DNA from: UBA4744 sp963707435
GTDB taxonomy: Bacteria; Actinomycetota; Acidimicrobiia; Spongiisociales; UBA4744
Reading direction: 5' to 3'
Assembly (NCBI GenBank): GCA_963707435.1
Contig: CAVPPF010000004.1
Span: 62,001-126,000, forward strand
Length of the DNA stretch: 64,000 nt
Shown: positions 1 through 7,397 of the stretch, in pieces
Position numbering within the stretch: the first letter of the stretch is position 1
Layout of the letters: every line of letters starts with the position of its first letter
The notes under the pieces: generated by a model
The model's input: only the letters and a program-made list of their open reading frames with translations
What the model was told of the DNA's origin: nothing
Database searches by the model: none
Made by a program: the position numbers and the translations under genes

Positions 1-131
1 GCCGTGGTGGCCAGGATGAGCGGCGGGTAGGCCTGGTCGAGCGTGCCTTTGGAGGCGACCAGGGCCAGGCGCTTGCGGCGTGGCGGTGCTTCGGCGACCG
101 GTTCGATGGTCTCGATCGGCTGGGCGGTCAT
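1..131 (-). CDS. DsrE/DsrF-like family protein (partial, runs off the window)
   Basis: The first 43 residues are visible. A polar, Pro/Glu-rich N-terminus of about 20 residues leads into a basic stretch and then a beta strand with LALVASKGTLDQAYPP, which matches the start of DsrE/DsrF/DrsH-like proteins (small sulfur-relay proteins with a peroxiredoxin-like or flavodoxin-like fold). The catalytic cysteine, if present, lies outside the window. The ATG at 131 overlaps the ancestral stop of the upstream tusA-like gene in an ATGA junction, implying translational coupling. Together with the TusA-like and cysteine synthase genes it forms a sulfur-transfer operon. Function is inferred from family and context. 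Confidence 0.75.
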   Translation of the reverse strand, partial: MTAQPIETIEPVAEAPPRRKRLALVASKGTLDQAYPPLILATT

Positions 132-377
132 GTCGTGGTGCCTTTCTCGATCCAGAACACCTGGGTGTCCCCCCGGTTGTCGGCTGCGGAGCAGCTTGTC
201 GCCCCGCTGGCGGGCCATGGCCGGGATGTCTTCCAGCGAACCCGGATCGGTGCAGATGAGCTCGAGCACCTGGCCGGGTTCCAGCTTCTTGAGGGCCAGG
301 GCGGCCTTGTAGACCGGCAGCGGGCACAAGACTCCGCTCGTGTCGAGGGTGGCGGTCACGTTGATCTGAGTGGTCAT
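128..377 (-). CDS. TusA-like sulfurtransferase (apparent single-base frameshift near the 3' end)
   Basis: TusA-family proteins are about 75-80 residues and carry persulfide sulfur on the Cys of a CPxP motif. Here the N-terminal part reads SGVLCPLPVYKAALALKKL, with the CPLP motif around residue 18, followed by the conserved GDKLL helix. After about residue 66 the reading frame breaks. The expected C-terminal strand (DTQVFWIEKG) is found one frame away, ending at a TGA (128-130) that overlaps the dsrE-like ATG. A run of six C on the plus strand (169-174) is the likeliest place for a one-base insertion. Without correction the frame reads through into the dsrE-like gene and would make a fusion. 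An AGGAG Shine-Dalgarno lies 7 nt before the ATG, and the gene starts 10 nt after the cysteine synthase stop. Confidence 0.7.
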
Positions 378-387
378 GGTGTTGCTC

Positions 388-1377
388 CTATACCGTGGGG
401 AGTCCGTCTTCGCCGAGCAGCTCGGCGAAGTAGCTGGTGTATTTCAGGCCCGAATCCGGGGAGACGCCGACGGCGATTTCATCGGGGGCGAGGCCGTATT
501 CGAGGGCGGCGTGGACGATGGCTCCGGTGGACGGGCCGACCATCAGGCCTTCCTCCCGCCACAGACGCTTCGTCACGTCGTAGGCGGGTTGGTCGTCGAC
601 CCGCATCACATCGTCGATCACCGACCGGTCCAGATTGCCGGGCTCCCTGGCCTCCCCGAACGATTTGAGCCCGGGCAGGCGGTGGCCCTTCTGTGGCTCG
701 ATCGCCACGATCTTGATGGTGGGGTCCTGCGCTTTGAGGAAGCGACCCACCCCGGTGAGGGTGCCGCAGGTCCCGAACCCGGCAAAGAACGCCCGGACCC
801 GTCCTTCGGTCTGGCGCCAGATCTCGGGGCCGGTGGTCTCGTAGTGGGCGCGGACATTGTCCGGGTTTTCGTACTGGTTGGGCATCACGTACTTCGTTCC
901 GTTCTCGCTGGCGGCGAGGGAACGGGCCAGGGCGATGGCCCCGTCCTTGGGATGATCGACCGGGCACAGATCGTCGGGGGTCTCCCACACTTCGGCGCCC
1001 AGCATCCGCAGCAAGACCTTCTTCTCTTCGGGGACCCCGTCGGGGATGGTGACCGTCAGCCGGGTGCCGGCCAGGGCGGCCAGGGCCGCCAGCGCGATGG
1101 CGGTGTTGCCGGATGAGGCCTCGACCAGTTCCCGGCCGTTCAGCTCGCCGCGCCGCTCGAGACCGTCGAGCAAGTATTTGGCGGCGCGGTCTTTGATGGA
1201 CCCGAACGGGTTGAGCCACTCCAGCTTCAGATAGAGCGAGAGGTCGGCGGCCACCCGGTTGACCCGGACCAGCGGGGTGGGATGGTCGGGGTCGGGCAGC
1301 ATCTCGCGGATGTCGTCGTAGCGCTGCGCGTTGCGGTCGGTGGTGAGTTGTGGTGGTGCTTGCAGTCTGCTGATCAT
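388..1377 (-). CDS. Cysteine synthase / PLP-dependent beta-synthase (CysK/CysM family)
   Basis: The product (329 aa from the chosen start) is a fold-type II PLP enzyme that makes cysteine from an activated serine and sulfide or a sulfur-carrier donor. NPFGSIKDRAAKYL carries the PLP lysine (near residue 55), SSGNTAIALA is the substrate loop, and GTCGTLTGVG binds the PLP phosphate. The next two genes are TusA-like and DsrE-like, suggesting sulfur may be delivered as a protein-bound persulfide; this is inference. I chose the ATG at 1377 because AGGAG sits 5 nt upstream. The in-frame ATG at 1392 abuts the U-tract of a terminator hairpin and has no ribosome site. Regulation is probably by the cysteine-rich leader peptide and terminator upstream. 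CysK versus CysM substrate preference cannot be decided from the sequence. Confidence 0.9.
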   Translation of the reverse strand: MISRLQAPPQLTTDRNAQRYDDIREMLPDPDHPTPLVRVNRVAADLSLYLKLEWLNPFGSIKDRAAKYLLDGLERRGELNGRELVEASSGNTAIALAALAALAGTRLTVTIPDGVPEEKKVLLRMLGAEVWETPDDLCPVDHPKDGAIALARSLAASENGTKYVMPNQYENPDNVRAHYETTGPEIWRQTEGRVRAFFAGFGTCGTLTGVGRFLKAQDPTIKIVAIEPQKGHRLPGLKSFGEAREPGNLDRSVIDDVMRVDDQPAYDVTKRLWREEGLMVGPSTGAIVHAALEYGLAPDEIAVGVSPDSGLKYTSYFAELLGEDGLPTV

Positions 1378-1394
1378 CGGTGCTCCTGACATAG

Positions 1395-1429
1395 AAAAAC
1401 CCGCTTCCGGTGAAGGTGCCGGTGCGGGT
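1395..1429 (-). terminator. Attenuator-type intrinsic terminator upstream of cysteine synthase
   Basis: On the minus strand ACCCGC (1429-1424) pairs with GCGGGT (1404-1399). An inner CCGG/CCGG pairing extends the stem, which is followed by five U residues (1399-1395). It lies between the cysteine-rich leader stop (1459) and the cysteine synthase start (1377). That is where a transcription attenuator would act: ribosome stalling on Cys codons upstream would be expected to prevent termination. Confidence 0.7.
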
Positions 1430-1458
1430 CCTTTGAGAACCTGATTGTCAGCGAATGC

Positions 1459-1530
1459 CTAGACGCCAACCTCCCCGCACGACACCGTCGTACAACAGCA
1501 AGTGCAGGTGGCGGTCGGGTAGGTCTTCAT
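1459..1530 (-). CDS. Cysteine-rich leader peptide (putative cysteine attenuator)
   Basis: A 23-codon frame from an ATG at 1530 to TAG at 1459 contains five Cys codons, at positions 9, 11, 12, 13 and 18, including three in a row (TGC TGT TGT). It sits directly downstream of a good promoter whose predicted start site is only a few nucleotides before the ATG, so the leader is leaderless or nearly so, and it precedes a terminator hairpin and a cysteine synthase operon. Poly-cysteine leaderless short ORFs are known cysteine-responsive attenuators in mycobacteria. The composition, position and terminator all fit that model here. The specific mechanism is inferred. Confidence 0.75.
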   Translation of the reverse strand: MKTYPTATCTCCCTTVSCGEVGV

Positions 1531-1540
1531 GTGGGGAGTG

Positions 1541-1568
1541 ATTGTAGGTGCAATGGTGAAGGAATCAA
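1541..1568 (-). promoter_or_regulatory. Promoter for the cysteine leader-cysteine synthase operon
   Basis: The minus strand shows a -35 TTGATT (1568-1563), a 16-nt spacer and a -10 TACAAT (1546-1541). The predicted start site is about 1534, only 3-5 nt before the leader peptide ATG at 1530. Confidence 0.65.
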
Positions 1569-1646
1569 GCGTTCGTTTGCAGGTAGTGCCCGCATCGCGC
1601 TACCAATGGTCTTGCACTTTGCGTGCAATCTTCCCTACTGAGTGTC

Positions 1647-2090
1647 ATGGAACGTCATATCACTTCCCTATCCCGGCGCATCGGCTGGATCGTCCTGGCG
1701 GTCTCGGCCTGGACCGCGTACGTCTGGATCACGCGAATCGTCAACCTCGACGGCGCCGATGCCGGCTCGGCCGTCGTCTGGGGCCGGATCGGGCTGTCGC
1801 TGGCATTCGCGGCGGTGATGCTGTGGATCGGCGTGGCATGCCTCCTGCAGAGGTTGTCGGCTCCTCGCTTCGCCGGGTACGTCCTGCTCACCTTCGGGGT
1901 GTGGATGGCGATCTCCTGGCTGCCCGAAGTCATCGAACGGGTCGCCGCCCCGGACGAGGAACTGGCCTTCCGGCTGGTGCACATCGGCCTGGCGTTCGTT
2001 TCGCTGGGATTGGGAACCGTGGCGGCCAACCTGGGCCGCAAGATGATCCGCGGTCTCATCCCCGACGCCGCCGCTCACACCGCGGCGTAG
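1647..2090 (+). CDS. Hypothetical four-TM membrane protein
   Basis: A 147-residue protein from the ATG at 1647 has about four hydrophobic segments (around residues 12-30, 44-66, 75-95 and 112-130) separated by short charged loops, with no recognisable catalytic motif. An earlier in-frame ATG at 1623 adds eight residues. I prefer 1647 because a TTGCAC box (about 1614) and a TACTGA box (about 1638) sit just upstream, suggesting a leaderless start. It converges with the DoxX/YkgB-like gene, whose stop is only 5 nt away. I do not recognise the family. Confidence 0.6.
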   Translation: MERHITSLSRRIGWIVLAVSAWTAYVWITRIVNLDGADAGSAVVWGRIGLSLAFAAVMLWIGVACLLQRLSAPRFAGYVLLTFGVWMAISWLPEVIERVAAPDEELAFRLVHIGLAFVSLGLGTVAANLGRKMIRGLIPDAAAHTAA

Positions 2091-2095
2091 GCGGT

Positions 2096-2563
2096 CTACA
2101 GCGCAGCCGCGTGCCGGCCGGCGGGCCGAAGGGGCGGCCGGACCGTTGCGCCGATCACCAACCCGGCGGACAACAGCACCAGGTTCTTGACCACGAACTC
2201 GCCTTCGGTAGTCAGGAGCAGCGGGTTGCCGTCCACGAACGCCACATCGGGCTGGACGATGAAGACCAGGAAGGTGCCCAGCATCTGCAAGAAGAACAAG
2301 GCCAGGACCGACCGCAGGGCGACCTTGAAGAGCAAGCCCAACCCGACCGCCACCTCGACGGCTCCCAGGGTGGGGACCACCCAGGCCGGATCGAACCAGT
2401 AGACCGTGTTGGCGACCAGCTCGGTGACCGGAGTCACGTCGAAGATTTTCAATGCGCCAAACCAGACAAACACGATGGCAACCGAGGTCCGCAACACCGG
2501 TTCGCTCCACCGCCGCAGAAACCCCGACACCCGATTGTCGATCTTTTCAAGAGTTGCGTACAT
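2096..2563 (-). CDS. DoxX-like / YkgB (DUF417)-type membrane protein
   Basis: This 155-residue protein has four hydrophobic helices with the family pattern FVWFGALKIFDVTP in helix 1, PTLGAVEVAVGLGLL in helix 2, a QMLGTF helix, and a C-terminal KNLVLLSAGLVIG helix. DoxX/YkgB proteins are small inner-membrane proteins linked to redox or electrophile stress; their biochemical role is mostly unknown. The gene stands alone on the minus strand, upstream of a repeat-rich gap. Confidence 0.7.
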   Translation of the reverse strand: MYATLEKIDNRVSGFLRRWSEPVLRTSVAIVFVWFGALKIFDVTPVTELVANTVYWFDPAWVVPTLGAVEVAVGLGLLFKVALRSVLALFFLQMLGTFLVFIVQPDVAFVDGNPLLLTTEGEFVVKNLVLLSAGLVIGATVRPPLRPAGRHAAAL

Positions 2564-2589
2564 AGGACAAGGTCTATCGCGATCCGCGA

Positions 2590-2816
2590 GTTAACGAGGC
2601 AGCCCCCTCCGCCGCCTGCCCCCTCCGACCTCGCTCCGCCAGGCCACCTCCCCCACCTGCGGCAGAGAACAAGGCAGCCCCCTCCGACCTCGCTCCGCGA
2701 GGCCACCTCCCCCGGCAGAGCCGGGGGAGGACGAAGAGAGGCTCTTCAGGACGTCCTCCCCCACATGAAGTGGGGGAGGTGGATCGGCTCGGAAGAGCCG
2801 ATCCGGAGGGGGCGGA
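2590..2816. repeat. GC-rich intergenic repeat cluster (REP-like hairpins)
   Basis: This gap holds repeated CCCCCTCCGACCTCGCTCCGC segments, plus hairpins of the CCTCCCCC-N-GGGGGAGG type at 2707-2731 and 2756-2779 and a GATCGGCTC/GAGCCGATC palindrome just after. The same word set recurs at 3225-3560, 16680-16865 and 25070-25090, so it is a dispersed family. No protein-coding signal is evident. Confidence 0.7.
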
Positions 2817-2861
2817 GTCAGACCCCTAGCAATCGAACCCTCCCGTTGGTATCAGTGACGG

Positions 2862-3215
2862 ATGGCCAGACGGACACAACGGCAACTCACCTACGCCCGC
2901 ACCATGCGCAAGAACCCGACCTGGGGAGAGCTCCGGCTGTGGCAAGCCCTGAGAAGGAACCAATTGGGTGCGAGGTTCCGGCGCCAGGAACCGATCGGCC
3001 CCTACATCGCGGACTTCGCTTGCCAACGGGAGCGCTTGATCGTGGAAGTGGACGGAATCACCCACGGCTTCGGGAATCACGGATATGCCCTCCGGCGCGA
3101 CCAGTGGTTTCAGCAACGGGGATGGCGGATCCTGCATTTTGCGGACGACGAGGTCAATAAACATCTCGATGACGTCCTCATGCAAATCCGACATGCGCTC
3201 GGAAACCAGTCCTGA
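2862..3215 (+). CDS. DUF559 domain protein (Vsr-like PD-(D/E)XK endonuclease fold)
   Basis: The 117-residue protein matches the DUF559 layout: an N-terminal helix with TWGELRLWQALR, then LGARFRRQEPIGPYIADFAC, where the Asp of IADFAC is the predicted metal ligand. LIVEVDGITH supplies the E-x-D part of the nuclease core, and GWRILHF ends the domain. DUF559 is related to very-short-patch-repair endonucleases; the biological role of stand-alone members is unknown. It is placed between two repeat clusters (2590-2816 and 3225-3560), an arrangement that suggests a repeat-associated accessory gene. Confidence 0.85.
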   Translation: MARRTQRQLTYARTMRKNPTWGELRLWQALRRNQLGARFRRQEPIGPYIADFACQRERLIVEVDGITHGFGNHGYALRRDQWFQQRGWRILHFADDEVNKHLDDVLMQIRHALGNQS

Positions 3216-3224
3216 CCGGCCTCC

Positions 3225-3560
3225 GCACTCGCCCTCCCCCGGCACAGCCGGGCGACGCGAAAGACCTCACCCTCCGCACAGACCCGGGGACCAGACCAGC
3301 CCCCTCCGCTTCTCGCCCACCGGCGAGAACCACCTCCCCCGGCAGAGCCGGGCGCGGCGAAAGACCTCACCCTCCGCACAGACCCGGGGACCAGACCAGC
3401 CCCCTCCGCTTCTCGCCTAACGGCGAGAACCACCTCCCCCGGCAGAGCCGGGGGAGGACGAGGATGGGGCTCGAGAGCTTTGTTTGAAGAGGGCCCCTCA
3501 CGACGTCCTCCCCCACTGATGTGGGGGAGGTGTCCGAGCGCAGCGAGGACGGAGGGGGCC
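3225..3560. repeat. Tandem 100-bp repeat plus REP-like hairpins
   Basis: A unit beginning at CCTCCCCCGGCA recurs with an exact 100-bp period (its GGCA at 3241, 3341 and 3441). Each unit carries the words AAAGACCTCACCCTCCGCA and CTCCGCTTCTCGCC. The last copy ends in a perfect CCTCCCCCGGC/GCCGGGGGAGG hairpin, followed by a second CCTCCCCCAC/GTGGGGGAGG hairpin near 3510-3531. It belongs to the same family as the cluster at 2590-2816. No gene is seen here. Confidence 0.8.
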
Positions 3561-3568
3561 GGCCGCTC

Positions 3569-3946
3569 CTAGCTCTCGTCGGGCTGGTAGGTACCGATGG
3601 TCCAGAGGTGGCCGTCGCTGTCTTTGACGGTGAACTCGCGGGAGCCGTAGTCCATGTCCTGGAGAGGGATGACGACTTCGGCGCCGTGCTCGACGGCCTG
3701 GCCGTGCACACCATCGACGTCGTCGGCAACCAGGTAGGTCCAGGCGGGACCCGAGGGCGGGAGGTCGGCGGCTCCGACGGGACCGAGCATGATCCGGTTG
3801 CCCCGGAACGTCATCTGGGCGTGATCGATCTCGTCGTTGTCATCGCGGTGTTCCATCTCGAGGATGAACCCGAGCGCCCGTTCCAGCCAGTAGATGGCGG
3901 CCTCTGGATCCCGGTAGCGAAGCGTCGGATAGACCGTCTGCGTCAC
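3569..3946 (-). CDS. VOC (glyoxalase/bleomycin-resistance fold) family protein
   Basis: A 125-residue single-domain vicinal-oxygen-chelate protein. The start VYPTLRYRDPEAAIYWLERALGF is the typical first beta-alpha-beta unit, and REFTVKDSDGHLWTIGTYQP is the typical C-terminal strand with the metal-site region. Members include glyoxalases, dioxygenases and drug-binding proteins, so the substrate cannot be assigned. It is transcribed alone, convergent with the repeat cluster. Confidence 0.8.
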   Translation of the reverse strand: MTQTVYPTLRYRDPEAAIYWLERALGFILEMEHRDDNDEIDHAQMTFRGNRIMLGPVGAADLPPSGPAWTYLVADDVDGVHGQAVEHGAEVVIPLQDMDYGSREFTVKDSDGHLWTIGTYQPDES

Positions 3947-4028
3947 GATGACCTCCCTTCTCCCGCAACCCTACGAGGACGGGAGGTGTATGGAGGTCCG
4001 AGAGCGGGAATTCTTGATCAGCGATCCC

Positions 4029-5096
4029 CTACGCCGGGCCGGAGCCGGCACCTGCCGCGGCCGGCTGCGATCGCCTACCCATCCACGGTGGACCCTCGCG
4101 TCCGAGACCGGTTTCGTCAGGCAGCGGCTTCTCGTAGGTCGTCCCAAAGCTCACGACCTCGAACCCGAGGCTCTGGTAGAGGCGATAGGCACCGTGGGGG
4201 TTCTCGACGTGAACCCCTAGCGCAGCTTCCTCCATGCCCCGAGCCTCGAGCTCGTGCAGGCTGGCGCAGATCAGGGCCTTGGCAACGCCCCTTCCCCGCC
4301 ACTCGCGGCCGGTAGAAATGAACTCGGTCCAGCCACGCTTGCGGTCGTTCTCCAGGTTCTCGACGTCGTTGATGAACGACCTGACCTGACCGGCGACGGC
4401 ATCGCCGTCCCAGGCGACCTTCCAGAGGGTTTGATCCCGATACGGAAACTCGAGAAACGCCCGCCAGTCCTTCTCGGTCGGTTCCGAGAACCCCCAGTGG
4501 TCACGGAAGGCCTCGATGTCCGCTTCGTAGATCGTCCGCAGGTGCCGGTCTTCCACCGGGCGGATCTCCAGTCCATCCGGAAGAACCGCGTCCGGTATGT
4601 CGTCGAGGTTCGGTCGCACGAGGGTGGCCCCGTGCTGAATCGCCCCATACCCGGCGGCCTCCAGCAGCGCGGCGCCGCCGGATGCATCGTCGACGTCGGT
4701 CCGGTAGACCCTCACCCGCTCGGTGTCGTGGGCGGCGGCGCGTTCGGCGAGGTGGCGCTGTGCCCAGTCGAGCATGGCAGAACCGATCCCGTGGTTTCTC
4801 CACTCGGGCACCACCTTGCACATGTGGCGGTAGATGCGGGGCCCGCCAGTCTCATCCCACCACCTCGTGATCACGTATCCGACTGGTACGCCGTCGATCT
4901 CGACGAAACGGAAGTCGCGCTCGAGATCCATGTGTTCGCTGTTCCGGAAGGAGACTTCGACGTCGGTCGCCGTGGTCACCGCATCGGACTGCCCGTCTGC
5001 TCGCGCCTCGGCCACGACGAGATCGGCGACGATCTGGAAGTCGCCGGGTCGATCGAGCGGGCGGCAGGCGATGCCGGGTATGTCGGGCAGCTTCAT
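4029..5096 (-). CDS. Tandem-domain GNAT acetyltransferase
   Basis: The 355-residue protein contains two GNAT-like halves. The first has VVPEWRNHGIGSAMLDW (acetyl-CoA loop R/Q-x-x-G-x-G/A) near residue 115, and the second has GREWRGRGVAKALI near residue 277. The two-domain layout and length resemble mycothiol synthase (MshD) and related actinobacterial acetyltransferases, but MshD identity is not proven. The C-terminal 25 residues are low complexity. I chose the ATG at 5096; a GTG at 5105 would add three residues. Confidence 0.75.
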   Translation of the reverse strand: MKLPDIPGIACRPLDRPGDFQIVADLVVAEARADGQSDAVTTATDVEVSFRNSEHMDLERDFRFVEIDGVPVGYVITRWWDETGGPRIYRHMCKVVPEWRNHGIGSAMLDWAQRHLAERAAAHDTERVRVYRTDVDDASGGAALLEAAGYGAIQHGATLVRPNLDDIPDAVLPDGLEIRPVEDRHLRTIYEADIEAFRDHWGFSEPTEKDWRAFLEFPYRDQTLWKVAWDGDAVAGQVRSFINDVENLENDRKRGWTEFISTGREWRGRGVAKALICASLHELEARGMEEAALGVHVENPHGAYRLYQSLGFEVVSFGTTYEKPLPDETGLGREGPPWMGRRSQPAAAGAGSGPA

Positions 5097-5258
5097 GGGC
5101 GTCACGCTACTGCCCCGGTTGCGCGGCCGCCGGGCTTTTTCGACCCCCGTTCCGTCCAGTAGGGCGGGGACCGACGGCGACGATGGTTCTCCCGCAGCGG
5201 ACCGGCCCGGGAAACGTTGCGGTACGTACCCCCTGAGGCGGGGACCAGCCCGGGACGC

Positions 5259-6209
5259 TTAGCCGATGGCGGTGTCGACCCAGATCATTGCGAAGAGGAC
5301 GGCCAGGTAGATGGTCGAGTAGCGGAACAGGGCCATCGAACGTTCCGGAGTGCGGATCAGACGGGCGGCTTCCACGATGAACAGAACACCCAGGATCAGG
5401 GCGGCGATCGGGTAGAGGACACCCGTTGGCGCAATCGGCCACAGGAGCAGGCTCACCGCGGTCAAGAGGAACGAGTAGGCGAGGATGTGCCAGGTGGTGC
5501 GCTGGTCGCCAACCACCACCGGCAGCATCGGCACGCCGGCGCTGGCGTAGTCGTCCTTGTAGCGCATGGCCAGCGCCCAGAAGTGCGGCGGAGTCCAGCA
5601 GAACACGATCCCGAAGAGGAGCCAGGCCGCCGGGGCCAGACCACCCGTCACCGCTGCCCATCCGACCAGCACCGGAGCAGCGCCGGCAGCCCCGCCGATG
5701 ACGATGTTCTGCGGAGTGGTTCGCTTCAAGCCCATCGTGTAGACAAAGACGTAGAAGAGGAGCGCGGCGGTCGCCAGTGCCCCGGCCAGGAGGTTGGCGA
5801 ACAGCCACAGCCACACAAACCCGATCACGCCGAGCGCGATCCCGAACCAGAGCGCCTTCGTCGGCGATACGGCGTCGCGGGGCAGCGGACGGCGCGAGGT
5901 GCGGCGCATCACCACATCGATATCCCGGTCGAAGTAGTTGTTGATGGCGTTGGCGCCACCGGCAGACAGAGTCCCCCCGATCAGCGTGGCAATAACCAGC
6001 CACGTGCCGGGCCAGCCGCCCTGTGCCAGCACCATCGAAGGCACCGTCGTGATCAGCAACAATTCGATGATGCGCGGCTTGGTGAGTGCCACGTACGCGC
6101 CGAGCCCCGCCCACCCGCTCGGCGGAGGGGCGTTCGGATCGGTGATCTTCACCTCAATCGGGAGTTCGTCGGACACGGCCCCGTAGGTTAACCCTGAACC
6201 GGGGACCAC
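5259..6209 (-). CDS. ctaB: Heme o synthase (protoheme IX farnesyltransferase)
   Basis: CtaB farnesylates heme b to make heme o for the terminal oxidase. The 316-residue UbiA-family membrane protein shows the first aspartate motif NAINNYFDRDID (near residue 90), YTMGLKRTTPQNIVIGG, and the second motif region YKDDYASAGVPMLPVV, with multiple hydrophobic helices. The annotated ATG at 6209 gives a 12-residue extra N-terminus; a GTG at 6173 (VSDELPIEV) is an alternative leaderless start. The ctaC-ctaG oxidase operon lies 1.5 kb away on the other strand, across a tandem repeat array. Confidence 0.92.
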   Translation of the reverse strand: MVPGSGLTYGAVSDELPIEVKITDPNAPPPSGWAGLGAYVALTKPRIIELLLITTVPSMVLAQGGWPGTWLVIATLIGGTLSAGGANAINNYFDRDIDVVMRRTSRRPLPRDAVSPTKALWFGIALGVIGFVWLWLFANLLAGALATAALLFYVFVYTMGLKRTTPQNIVIGGAAGAAPVLVGWAAVTGGLAPAAWLLFGIVFCWTPPHFWALAMRYKDDYASAGVPMLPVVVGDQRTTWHILAYSFLLTAVSLLLWPIAPTGVLYPIAALILGVLFIVEAARLIRTPERSMALFRYSTIYLAVLFAMIWVDTAIG

Positions 6210-6246
6210 CGACCGTCCTCTCCGGCACGATGATCCCAGGGGTGTT

Positions 6247-6955
6247 CACAACCCGCGGGCTTCCACCCTCCCCCTCACCCCCTCCCGCCAGCGGGAGGGG
6301 AAAAGAGAGGAGCCCCGCCAGCCGGAGGGGGGAACCATCTCGCAGGTCTCTTGCCTCTCCCGCCGGCGGGAGAGGCGCGGCGCCGCCAACAGGCGGCGAC
6401 GCGGAGAGGGTGGCCCCACCCGGCAACGTGCACCAGATCCAAACCGAAAGACGAGAACCCACGGGCTTCCACCCTCCCCCTCACCCCCTCCCGCCAGCCG
6501 GAGGGGAAAGAGAGGAGCCCCGCCAGCCGGAGGGGGGAACCATCTCGCAGGTCTCTTGCCTCTCCCGCCGGCGGGAGAGGCGCGGCGCCGCCAACAGGCG
6601 GCGACGCGGAGAGGGTGGCCCCACCCGGCAACGTGCACCAGATCCAAACCGAAAGACGAGAACCCGCGGGCTTCCACCCTCCCCCTCACCCCCTCCCGCC
6701 AGCCGGAGGGGAAAAGAGAGGAGCCCCGCCAGCCGGAGGGGGGAACCATCTCGCAGGTCTCTTGCCTCTCCCGCCGGCGGGAGAGGCGCGGCGCCGCCAA
6801 CAGGCGGCGACGCGGAGAGGGTGGCCCCACCCGGCAACGTGCACCAGATCCAAACCGAAAGACGAGAACCCGCGGGCTTCCACCCTCCCCCTCACCCCCT
6901 TCCGCCAGCCGGAGGGGGAAAGAGAGGAGCCCCGCACGGGGCGGGGCTCCTCGCT
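6247..6955. repeat. 206-bp tandem repeat array (three full units plus partial)
   Basis: The landmark TTCCACCCTCCCCCTCACCC occurs at 6261, 6467, 6672 and 6878, giving unit lengths of 206, 205 and 206 bp with only a few differences. Each unit contains hairpins built from CTCCCGCC/GGCGGGAG and a CGCCGCCAACAGGCGGCG palindrome. The array ends in GCCCCGC/GCGGGGC (about 6938-6952), which can form a terminator-like stem. Related words occur at 12530-12720 and 15250-15375. I see no coding signal, although long open frames arise in it by composition. Confidence 0.9.
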
Positions 6956-6968
6956 TGGTCGGGTTGAA

Positions 6969-7397
6969 TTACGCCTCGGCGGGGACGACCGTCAGTTCGC
7001 CTTCCATGCCGCCGTTGAAGTGGCCTTCGATGGCGCAGACGATCTGGTAGGTGCCTTCCGCCGGAGCGGTGAAGGTGAAGGTTGCCGTATCACCCGGCTC
7101 CACTTCCTCTTCCCAGTACACGAAATCGGACAGCAACTCTTCCTCGGTATCGGGCAGGTCTGCTTCGCTGTCGATCGTCACCCCCGGCTTCAGCAAGACC
7201 CACTCGTGCGCGATCGTGCCGGAGTTGGTCAGGGTGATGGTGATCTGCTCGCCGGCCGGGATCTCCCACGACTGCGGATCGAACATGAATTCCTTCAGGT
7301 CGGCCTCGATCTCGGTTGACGCACCACCGCCCGAACAGGCGGCCAGTGCCACTGCCAGGACAACCAGTAGCAGCGCCACGTATTTCCTTGTCTTCAT
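6969..7397 (-). CDS. Cupredoxin-fold lipoprotein (plastocyanin/sulfocyanin-like)
   Basis: The 142-residue protein has a lipoprotein signal ending in LAVALAAC (Cys near residue 21), then a single cupredoxin domain. Type 1 copper ligands are visible: the His of TIAHEWVL, the Cys of QIVCAIEGHF, the His of EGHF and the Met of GGMEGE. It would act as an extracytoplasmic electron carrier tethered to the membrane. Divergent placement from the ctaC operon suggests electron delivery to the caa3 oxidase; this is inference. GGGAGGA sits 5 nt before the ATG. Confidence 0.85.
   Translation of the reverse strand: MKTRKYVALLLVVLAVALAACSGGGASTEIEADLKEFMFDPQSWEIPAGEQITITLTNSGTIAHEWVLLKPGVTIDSEADLPDTEEELLSDFVYWEEEVEPGDTATFTFTAPAEGTYQIVCAIEGHFNGGMEGELTVVPAEA

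Noticed and set aside
1529..3160. A 543-codon plus-strand frame across 1.5-3.2 kb
   Set aside because: Its translation is low-complexity Arg/Pro/Gly/Gln sequence and runs through the convergent DoxX-like gene and the repeats. The real genes there are in other frames.
2590..3560. CRISPR array
   Set aside because: The repeats are contiguous 100-bp units and dispersed hairpins with no constant short repeat plus variable spacers, and no cas gene is nearby.
6230..6967. Long open frames of 118-322 codons on both strands through the tandem repeat array
   Set aside because: They consist of repeated Pro/Arg/Gly-rich translations of GC-rich hairpins, appear in several frames at once and have no domain; composition keeps them open.
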